From NCBI GenBank assembly GCA_002435785.1, contig DIUC01000062.1, forward strand, positions 1 to 18,138: DNA of 18,138 nucleotides, given 5' to 3'. A program made the translations under genes and the position numbers. Shown one piece after another: positions 8,055 through 13,202 of this stretch. Positions within the stretch are counted from its first letter, which is position 1. Each line of letters begins with the position of its first letter. This DNA comes from Saprospiraceae bacterium UBA6168. Its GTDB lineage: Bacteria > Bacteroidota > Bacteroidia > Chitinophagales > Saprospiraceae. Under the pieces are notes generated by a model. It was not told the origin of the DNA. It worked only from the letters and a program-made list of their open reading frames with translations, and did not search any database.

Positions 8055-8105
8055 TCAGGGAAGAGCGGCCAGATTTCAGGGAAGGATAGCTATTTCTCAG
8101 GGAAG
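8055..8105 (-). promoter_or_regulatory. Three-box direct-repeat array, 21-bp period (candidate LytTR operator)
   Basis: TCAGGGAAG is at 8055-8063, 8076-8084 and 8097-8105, again in exact 21-bp steps with different 12-bp spacers. The array is 103 bp upstream of the ATG at 7951. The gene-distal box overlaps the end of the pseudo-receiver gene: its TCA (8097-8099) is that gene's TGA stop on the minus strand. It has the same number of boxes and spacing as the array at 3197-3247, although the spacers differ, which points to selection on box and phase. Confidence 0.62.
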
Positions 8106-8450
8106 CAAAAACGACTGCAACTGCCGCCGGGTGAATGGCTTGTACAGTACCTCATGGCCAACGTAGAAATCTTTTGAGGCTTCCAAATCCTTCGGGCCGG
8201 CACCCGTGATGAACAGCACCTTGGTGAGGTAACGGGTGCGCAAGAGGCGTGCGAGTGCCATGCCGTCTGGCTGGTTCTTGAATTGGAAATTGATAATGGC
8301 CGCATTGGGCAAATGCTTGGCGGACAGCAAAAGGGCCTCTGCTGCGTCGGCTGCTTTCAGGACATAGTAGCCCTGGCGCTCCAATTCATACTGCAAATCG
8401 AGTGCAATAATTGGCTCGTCTTCGACCAAAAGAAGGGTTGGCTGTCGCAT
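8097..8450 (-). CDS. Stand-alone pseudo-receiver domain (phosphoacceptor Asp replaced by Asn)
   Basis: This 117-residue protein is a single CheY-like receiver with no output domain. It keeps the acidic pocket (VEDEP, E10-D11-E12), the conserved Thr (LFITGAG) and the Lys-Pro near the end (LYKPF). The beta-3 position that normally holds the phosphorylated Asp is Asn54 (NAAIINFQF, codon AAT), so conventional phosphorylation at that site should be impossible. Pseudo-receivers usually act by protein-protein interaction; here it might titrate or modulate the nearby kinase and LytTR regulator, which is inference. I chose ATG 8450; an in-frame TTG at 8459 is possible. A two-box array lies 43 bp upstream, and the stop codon lies inside the next array. 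It is in the same orientation as the kinase but separated from it by the GxxExxY cassette. Confidence 0.88.
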   Translation of the reverse strand: MRQPTLLLVEDEPIIALDLQYELERQGYYVLKAADAAEALLLSAKHLPNAAIINFQFKNQPDGMALARLLRTRYLTKVLFITGAGPKDLEASKDFYVGHEVLYKPFTRRQLQSFLLP

Positions 8451-8493
8451 AGTGCGCAAGATGAGCGAAAGGACGCTTGGGGGATAGACATTT

Positions 8494-8523
8494 TCAGGGA
8501 AGGATATGTTATTTTCAGGGAAC
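8494..8523 (-). promoter_or_regulatory. Two-box direct-repeat array, 21-bp period, upstream of the pseudo-receiver
   Basis: TCAGGGAAG (8494-8502) and TCAGGGAAC (8515-8523) are 21 bp apart and 43 bp upstream of the ATG at 8450. The other two arrays have three boxes. The expected third position (about 8536) falls at the first bases of the palindromic repeat element beginning at 8534, so a third box may have been lost when that element inserted. GCTATTT, present before the third box of the array at 8055-8105, also survives here at 8525-8531. Confidence 0.58.
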
Positions 8524-8533
8524 CGCTATTTTT

Positions 8534-8616
8534 AATCCGTGAATTCAATCCGTGAAAATCCGTGTAATCCGTGGCAGTAAATAAGTCGCCACGGATTGCA
8601 CGGATTTGCACGGATT
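8534..8616. repeat. Palindromic AATCCGTG repeat element, left copy
   Basis: AATCCGTG occurs at 8534, 8547, 8557 and 8566, ending in AATCCGTGGC (8566-8575). After a 12-bp spacer the inverse arm GCCACGGATT (8588-8597) follows, with further CACGGATT units to 8616. The transcript could fold into a long hairpin on either strand. A near-copy in the same orientation lies at 9016-9104, on the other side of the GxxExxY gene. I recall similar repeats in many intergenic regions of Bacteroidota genomes. Confidence 0.85.
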
Positions 8617-8632
8617 TTTTTCTTTAAATTTG
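8606..8632 (+). promoter_or_regulatory. Bacteroidota-type promoter of the GxxExxY gene
   Basis: TAAATTTG at 8625-8632 is a perfect TAnnTTTG -7 element. A TTG at 8606-8608, inside the right arm of the palindromic repeat, lies 16 bp upstream, slightly short of the usual -33 spacing. Transcription should start only a few bases before the ATG at 8641, giving a nearly leaderless mRNA. The repeat may therefore supply part of this promoter. Confidence 0.6.
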
Positions 8633-8640
8633 ACATCATT

Positions 8641-9015
8641 ATGAGCAAACTACTCCACTCCGAAAAGAGCTATTCGATTATTGGCATCAGCATGGAAGTG
8701 CACCGGATATTGGGGCCGGGGTTGCTGGAGATTGTGTACAAGGATGCTCTGGAATATGAGTTTCGGCAACATGGCATTTCGTACGAACGGGAAAAGAAAT
8801 ATGAAGTGCCCTACAAGACCACCGTTTTGCCCCACTGTTTTTATGCGGATTTTGTCGTGTTCGGTGATGTGATTTTGGAGGTGAAGGCGGTCAATGGTAT
8901 CGTGGACGAGTTTGTCAAATGGACCTTGAATTACATGGCGCTGGGTAAATGCCCGCTCGGATTAATTGTCAATTTTGGAACGGCAAGCCTTCAAAACAAA
9001 CGATTGGTATTCTAA
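8641..9015 (+). CDS. GxxExxY protein (PD-(D/E)XK nuclease-like fold)
   Basis: This 124-residue protein has the family signature G27-LL-E30-IV-Y33 (GPGLLEIVY) and a helix-rich N-terminus (SYSIIGISMEVHRILG). The core is nuclease-like, with D70 in YADFVVF and E80/K82 in ILEVKAV, matching D...ExK of PD-(D/E)XK enzymes. Its length is that of typical members, so it looks intact. The biochemical role of the family is not established; nucleic-acid cleavage or binding is predicted from the fold. ATG 8641 is preferred over an in-frame TTG at 8596, which lies in the repeat arm, because a TAnnTTTG promoter ends just upstream of 8641 and the family match starts there. It is flanked on both sides by palindromic repeats and is the only plus-strand gene between 1 and 12321. 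Confidence 0.92.
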   Translation: MSKLLHSEKSYSIIGISMEVHRILGPGLLEIVYKDALEYEFRQHGISYEREKKYEVPYKTTVLPHCFYADFVVFGDVILEVKAVNGIVDEFVKWTLNYMALGKCPLGLIVNFGTASLQNKRLVF

Positions 9016-9104
9016 AATCCGTGAATCGAATCCGTGCAAATCCGTGTAATCCGTGGCAGAAAAAAGGTGGTCGCCACGGATTGCACGGATTTTTCACACG
9101 GATT
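9016..9104. repeat. Palindromic AATCCGTG repeat element, right copy
   Basis: This repeat starts directly after the GxxExxY stop codon (9013-9015). Left-arm units run from 9016 to AATCCGTGGC at 9048-9057; the inverse arm GCCACGGATT is at 9073-9082 and more CACGGATT units run to 9104. It matches the copy at 8534-8616 almost base for base in the arms and differs in the loop. Its right end is within the coding sequence of the histidine kinase and contributes that gene's final codons and stop. Confidence 0.85.
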
Positions 9105-10974
9105 TATAGTTTTCAAATTTGATGAGCGTCGAATAACCCTGCCCGTCGGTCACTTCGGGCTTTCCCTTCAGCTTTTTGCTCAAAATCTCTACGAGGTTGG
9201 TACCGAAGGACGTGCTGCCCTTCAATTGCAGAGCGCCGGATTTGCCCACGCCATTGTCGGCGACTTTAAGGCAAAGCTGCCCCGTTTCGTTTTTCCAAAG
9301 CGATAATTCGATGATGCCCTGCCGCCCATCTGGGAAGGCGTATTTCAAGGAATTGGTCACCAACTCGTTGATAATGAGGCCCAACGGGATGGCGGTGTCC
9401 ACGTCGAGGTGCAGGGGTTGGAGGTGGTAGATAATTTTCACCCGGTCGTCGTCCATGCCGAACGAGTCGAGCAGGGTGTCGCCGAGGTTGTGCAGGTAGT
9501 CCCGCATTTCCACGGCGGCGAGGTTGTCACCCATGTACAGCTTCTGGTGGATGAGGCCCATCGCATCCACCCGGTTCTGCCCTTCCCGCACGGCGTCGAG
9601 GGCGGTTTCGTCCTTGATGTGGCGGGACTGGAGGTGCAGCAGACTGGACAGCACTTGGAGGTTGTTCTTCACCCGGTGGTGGATTTCTTTTATCAAAAAC
9701 TCCTTCTCCTCGTTGCGCTTGCGAAGCTGATTTGACAAACGCCAGAGCAGGGTTCCAGCTATCAGCGCCACCACCAGCACAGCCACGATAGCCCAAATCA
9801 CTATCCGCTGTTCATTTAGTTTTTCTGCTTGCATGGCGATTTTCGCTTCCTTCTGCGCCGTTTCATATTTGGTTTGCAGTTCCGACATGCGGGCGCTGGT
9901 TTCCTCGGTCAACAGGCTGTCCTTTATTTCGGAATGGAGTTTTTGAAAATGATATGCCGAGTCGTATTTGCCGATGCCAGCATAAGCCTCAGCGAGCAGG
10001 TGGCAGTTTTCTGGAACGTCAAACATTTCACCCGTCTCCAACAACCGCTGCCTTGTTTCGAGGTGGTAGGGCAATGCCTCCCGGTATTGCTTCAGCAGGC
10101 TGTACACATGACCGGTATTGCTGACGCAGGTGGAGACCAATGGCTGAAAACTGGTTTGGCGTGCCAACCGCAAGCTCTCTTGGTAGTCGGCGAGCGCCTC
10201 CGGGTAGCGTTTCATGTATTTCAACACATTGCCACGGCTATTGAGCGAAAGGGCAATGTCAACGTCGTTTTTTAGTGCCCGGCGCAGCGCCAGCCCTTCG
10301 TTCTGGAAGGCAAGGGCCTTGTCATAATCCTTGATTTGCAGCCAGGCATCGCCGAGGTTTTGGCAGGAATAGGCGAGGTCGTCCTTCAGGCCGAGCCGCT
10401 TCTGAATGTCGTAGCCATTTTGGGCGTAGTCTGCCGACGCTTGGTATTTCTGTTGTGAATAAAGGATTTCACCGATATAGCTGTAGGCAATGGCGGCGCC
10501 CGGCTCATCCTTGAGTGCTTGGTAAATGGCGAGCGCTTTAAAGGCATATTCGAGCGCCTTCTCGTACTCGCCAAGGTAGTTGTGCACCCAGCGGAACTTG
10601 GTGAAAAGGTTTGCCAGCCCCTTTTGGTCGCCATTGGCCTCAAAGCCTTGTTGCGCCAGCCGAAACCAATGCAGGGCGCTGTCCGGTCGGCTGAGGTTGG
10701 CGTTCGTCCTGCCGATGGACATTTCGATTTTGGGCAACCACTCCGTGGCATCCAATTGCTTGGCAAGGACGTGCGCACGGTGATGGAAAACGAGGCTTTG
10801 TTTCAAATCAACTGCGCCGTAATGGTTGGCAAGGTCATCAAGCTGCCTGAGTTTGGCGGTGTCGTTGGGAAGGGATTGCACGGTGGCGGCGAGGCTTTCC
10901 AATGACGGATTTTGTGCCAACGCACACTGCATGGCGCACATAAAAGACAGTAGGTAGAAGGTTTTCTTGTTCAT
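9094..10974 (-). CDS. TPR-containing HisKA_2-family sensor histidine kinase
   Basis: This 626-residue protein starts at ATG 10974, giving the signal peptide MNKKTFYLLSFMCAMQCALA; an in-frame extension to 11061 runs through an intergenic repeat and is rejected. Residues about 25-350 are TPR-like helical repeats, likely periplasmic, followed by a coiled coil (355-388) and one membrane segment (391-412, IVIWAIVAVLVVALIAGTLL). The cytoplasmic part has a HisKA_2 H-box (EIHHRVKNNLQ, likely phosphoacceptor His433) and an HATPase domain with N-box N536 (INELVTNSLKYA) and G1 D573 (VADNGVG). It should autophosphorylate and pass phosphate to the LytTR regulator encoded just upstream (117-bp gap, same strand). 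The last codons (YKSV, then TGA) lie in the palindromic repeat, so the natural C-terminus may have been altered, though the ATPase domain is complete. The sensed signal is unknown. Confidence 0.93.
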   Translation of the reverse strand: MNKKTFYLLSFMCAMQCALAQNPSLESLAATVQSLPNDTAKLRQLDDLANHYGAVDLKQSLVFHHRAHVLAKQLDATEWLPKIEMSIGRTNANLSRPDSALHWFRLAQQGFEANGDQKGLANLFTKFRWVHNYLGEYEKALEYAFKALAIYQALKDEPGAAIAYSYIGEILYSQQKYQASADYAQNGYDIQKRLGLKDDLAYSCQNLGDAWLQIKDYDKALAFQNEGLALRRALKNDVDIALSLNSRGNVLKYMKRYPEALADYQESLRLARQTSFQPLVSTCVSNTGHVYSLLKQYREALPYHLETRQRLLETGEMFDVPENCHLLAEAYAGIGKYDSAYHFQKLHSEIKDSLLTEETSARMSELQTKYETAQKEAKIAMQAEKLNEQRIVIWAIVAVLVVALIAGTLLWRLSNQLRKRNEEKEFLIKEIHHRVKNNLQVLSSLLHLQSRHIKDETALDAVREGQNRVDAMGLIHQKLYMGDNLAAVEMRDYLHNLGDTLLDSFGMDDDRVKIIYHLQPLHLDVDTAIPLGLIINELVTNSLKYAFPDGRQGIIELSLWKNETGQLCLKVADNGVGKSGALQLKGSTSFGTNLVEILSKKLKGKPEVTDGQGYSTLIKFENYKSV

Positions 10975-11033
10975 GGCCAATGGTTTATACTTTCGAGCGC
11001 CAGGTTTTGTCCATTTGTCAGTGGCTTTAGCCT

Positions 11034-11082
11034 TTGGCAATTGGCAATTGGCTTTTGGCAAACAGCAAACAGCTAACGGCTC
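11034..11082. repeat. Low-complexity TTGGCAA-type intergenic repeat
   Basis: TTTGGCAATTGGCAATTGGC, then TTTTGGCAAACAGCAAACAGC, lies in the gap between the regulator's stop (11092) and the kinase's start (10974). Short units of this kind are, as I recall, scattered between genes in Bacteroidota genomes. It produces a spurious in-frame N-terminal extension of the kinase. I see no hairpin strong enough to separate the two genes transcriptionally. Confidence 0.6.
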
Positions 11083-11091
11083 GCAGTATAA

Positions 11092-11847
11092 TCAAACATT
11101 TTTTAAGCGCAACATCAAGTCTTCCTTATGGTTTTTGCTGTACGGGATGCGCCCATTTCCGATATGCAAATACAATTCCCCGATTTCCTCCACGTGTGCC
11201 AAGTTAACGATGTAGGAACGGTGGACCCGCATAAGTTCTGGCACACCAGTCAGTTCTTCCCCGAATTTTTTTAGCGTCTGTGTAACGAGGAACTCTTTTT
11301 CCTTGGTCACTACTTTGCAGTAATAATCGTCCGCCTCTACCCAAAGGATGTCTTTGAAAAACAGGCGCACCATGCGGTCTTTGGCTTTGATAAACACACG
11401 GTCTTTGAGCAGGAAGGCAGTTTTTTCGGAAGTCGCTTCGGCAGCAGGTTCGGCGGCAGGTTGTTTTTGGGCAGCCGCTTGGCTGATGGCAATTTCGATG
11501 GCGTGTTTCAAATCCCTGCCCCGAAAGGGTTTGGACAAAAATGCTTGCGGCTTCACCGCTTTGGCAGCATTGAAGGTAGCATCGTCGGAATTGCTGGTGA
11601 GGAAAATAACGGGTAGGTCGTGCTTTTCCAAAATACGGCGGGTGGTTTCGATACCATCCCATTCGCCCTCCAGGTGTACGTCCATGATGACGAGGTCGGG
11701 TAGGGTCGGCAGGTCGAAAAAGGCGGGTGCGTCCTCCCCAGCGGCCACCGGGCCCAGAATGCGATAGCCCATCTCCTCCAGCCGGTCTTGCAGGTCGGCG
11801 GCGATGATGGGGTCGTCTTCAACGATGAGAATGTTTATTTTTTCCAT
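11092..11847 (-). CDS. LytTR-family response regulator
   Basis: This 251-residue protein has an N-terminal receiver (1-125) with the acidic pair D11/D12 (VEDDP), phosphoacceptor D56 (LVIMDVHLEGEWDG), T84 (IFLTSNSDD) and K106 (FLSKPF), all intact. An Ala/Glu-rich linker (about 127-145) leads to a LytTR DNA-binding domain (about 148-251: ILWVEADDYYCKV, LMRVHRSYIVNL, IPYSKNHKEDL). LytTR proteins bind pairs of 9-bp direct repeats about 21 bp apart and generally activate transcription. The gene precedes the sensor kinase on the same strand, so they probably form one operon and a cognate pair. The TCAGGGAAG arrays upstream of three genes in the same block are candidate targets. No such array is visible upstream of this gene, so autoregulation is not supported. 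Confidence 0.95.
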   Translation of the reverse strand: MEKINILIVEDDPIIAADLQDRLEEMGYRILGPVAAGEDAPAFFDLPTLPDLVIMDVHLEGEWDGIETTRRILEKHDLPVIFLTSNSDDATFNAAKAVKPQAFLSKPFRGRDLKHAIEIAISQAAAQKQPAAEPAAEATSEKTAFLLKDRVFIKAKDRMVRLFFKDILWVEADDYYCKVVTKEKEFLVTQTLKKFGEELTGVPELMRVHRSYIVNLAHVEEIGELYLHIGNGRIPYSKNHKEDLMLRLKNV

Positions 11848-12032
11848 CTATAGTCAGCGTCGTAAAGGTTCAGGCCCGTCCTTCGTGGCAATTCCATCGG
11901 GTACTGCCAAGAACCATGCCCTGCGAAAGCCCCTCGAAGAAGGAAGAGAGTGTGCAGTCGGAGTGCAAATAATGGCAAAAAAAGGGAAATACTTTGACCA
12001 TGAAAAGGATTTGTAGAAAGCCATCTAAAAAT

Positions 12033-12060
12033 ATCCGCTAATTGCGGGATTTCCTTTTTT
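12033..12060 (+). terminator. Terminator-like hairpin with T-tract
   Basis: ATCCGC and GCGGGAT pair with one bulge around TAATT and are followed by TTTCCTTTTTT on the plus strand. The minus strand also has a short T run after the stem. No annotated plus-strand gene ends here, so it might end a small RNA or antisense transcript from the 11850-12030 region, or be chance. Confidence 0.35.
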
Positions 12061-12166
12061 CAAAAGCACTCACCTCCTCACTTGGGCTCCCGCTCACCCT
12101 TTGCCGTGAGGAAAAACGCCTTTTTCAAATTGGTTTTGGACAAAACTCACCCCTGCACGTGATGCC

Positions 12167-12206
12167 TCACCCGTTTGGGGCATTTTGCCCGAATCACCCG
12201 ATTGGG
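12167..12206 (+). promoter_or_regulatory. Paired TCACCCG-TTGGG motif (candidate operator)
   Basis: TCACCCGTTTGGG (12167-12179) and TCACCCGATTGGG (12194-12206) are direct copies 27 bp apart, differing at one base. Each is itself nearly palindromic (CCC....GGG). Between them GGGCA-TTT-TGCCC (12178-12190) forms a further small hairpin. They lie 116-155 bp upstream of the ATG at 12322, a plausible operator location. No regulator can be assigned. Confidence 0.4.
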
Positions 12207-12321
12207 TGTTTCAGGCGGGGCGATGGCGACCCCATCTTTGCACCAAGCAAAACGAAGTTCGAGGCTTTTAAAAAAATCATTTTTTAAGCCTTCCTTCCAA
12301 ACTTTCAAAAAAGAACGAATC

Positions 12322-13143
12322 ATGAAAAACTTATCAATCGCCATCGCCATCATCGCCACTTTTTTCGGCAGCTTCACTTTGAACGCACAGCAGCATTTGA
12401 AAAAACATGCGCTGACCGTATCGCCCTACCAGGCATTTACCCAAAACGGTGAAATGCAGTTGGGCTACGAGGAGCAGCATTCCGTAAAGGGCGCATTGGA
12501 ATTGAACTTCGGATTCCGTTTCAAAGGCTCGGACGACCCCCAGCGTACCCCTTATTTCCATCAAACATTGGAAAGCTCCACCGTGAAGCAGGTGCAAAAA
12601 GGTGTGCAGTTTTTCCTTTTCATCCCATTGCCAGTTGTCGGCAAGGACAAGGACTGGACGGAAAAAACCGAACAGCGGGAATACTACACCAACCACAACA
12701 TCTTCGTGTCAGGCGGCTACAAATTTTACCTGCTGCCTGCCCCGAACCGCAGGGTACCCGGTGGCCTGTACCTCACGCCGGGACTGACCATCGGTAACCG
12801 GGGCATTTCCGAGTACATCTATGCCGAAGGCCAAAAAGGCTATTTCACGAAATTGAGCAGCAACACCTGGTCGGACGGCGGCGATTGGGGGCCAATATTG
12901 GGCTTTGTGGGCAATGAGAAAGTGGTTCGGGAAGACGTGTACGACTTCACCCGCCTCGAAATCAAACAGCACAACAAGACCTACCTGCAACCGCACCTGA
13001 AACTGGGATACCAACTGCCAATAGGAAGCAGCCTCTCCGCTGACCTCGGCGTACAGGGTATGCTCAACGACCGTTACGGTTACAATACCACGGGCAAGTT
13101 CTTCAGGCTCGACCCGACGGTGAAATTGGGGTTGTGGTTTTGA
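12322..13143 (+). CDS. Putative outer-membrane beta-barrel protein
   Basis: This 273-residue protein begins with a signal peptide (MKNLSIAIAIIATFFGSFTL, then NAQ). The rest alternates polar and hydrophobic residues with many aromatic strand ends (LNFGFRFKG, FVSGGYKFYLLP, LYLTPGLTIG, LKLGYQLPIG, VKLGLWF) and ends in an aromatic residue, as outer-membrane barrels do. Its pattern resembles uncharacterised DUF3575-like or OmpW-like Bacteroidota proteins, but I do not recognise the family with confidence. ATG 12322 is chosen because it starts the signal peptide; an in-frame upstream extension to 12175 has no such feature. The lipoprotein gene follows after 59 bp with no terminator, so the two are probably co-transcribed. 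Confidence 0.85.
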   Translation: MKNLSIAIAIIATFFGSFTLNAQQHLKKHALTVSPYQAFTQNGEMQLGYEEQHSVKGALELNFGFRFKGSDDPQRTPYFHQTLESSTVKQVQKGVQFFLFIPLPVVGKDKDWTEKTEQREYYTNHNIFVSGGYKFYLLPAPNRRVPGGLYLTPGLTIGNRGISEYIYAEGQKGYFTKLSSNTWSDGGDWGPILGFVGNEKVVREDVYDFTRLEIKQHNKTYLQPHLKLGYQLPIGSSLSADLGVQGMLNDRYGYNTTGKFFRLDPTVKLGLWF

Positions 13144-13202
13144 AAATCAGGTCTTCGGCACGGGACTTTGGACAATGGACTTTGAACCTTAAATTTTATA
13201 AA

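Larger units (their letters stand above)
8534..9104 (+). mobile_element. Candidate cassette: GxxExxY gene between two palindromic repeats
   Basis: The only gene in this 571-bp unit is a plus-strand GxxExxY protein, flanked by same-orientation copies of one palindromic repeat. The neighbouring two-component genes all run on the minus strand. The unit separates kinase from pseudo-receiver and touches functional sequence on both sides: the kinase stop codon and the two-box array. No transposase, target-site duplication or attachment site is recognisable, so mobility is inferred from layout only; the repeats may instead move independently of the gene. Confidence 0.45.
11848..12321. other. 474-bp divergent intergenic region
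   Basis: This region separates the minus-strand regulator (start 11847) from the plus-strand membrane-protein gene (start 12322) and should hold both promoters. I see no convincing gene and no TCAGGGAAG box. It contains a terminator-like hairpin (12033-12060), a direct repeat of a CCC/GGG half-palindrome (12167-12206), and an A/T hairpin (GGCTT at 12263, AAGCC at 12286) about 30 bp before the ATG at 12322. No perfect TAnnTTTG element was found on either strand. Confidence 0.6.

Noticed and set aside
8596..8640. Upstream TTG start for the GxxExxY protein
   Set aside because: It lies in the palindromic repeat and upstream of the TAnnTTTG promoter; the ATG at 8641 matches the family length.
9034..9306. 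Plus-strand small frame beginning in the right palindromic repeat
   Set aside because: It combines repeat sequence with antisense of the kinase C-terminus; no independent coding evidence.
10975..11061. N-terminal extension of the kinase to position 11061
   Set aside because: The extension translates an intergenic TTGGCAA repeat; the signal peptide starts at the ATG at 10974.
11804..12016. 70-residue plus-strand frame across the regulator start
   Set aside because: It overlaps the regulator's start antisense, has no recognisable motif, and only the nearby terminator-like hairpin supports any transcript.
12211..12219. TCAGGCGGG as a further box of the 21-bp array type
   Set aside because: Only six of nine positions match and there is no partner 21 bp on either side.
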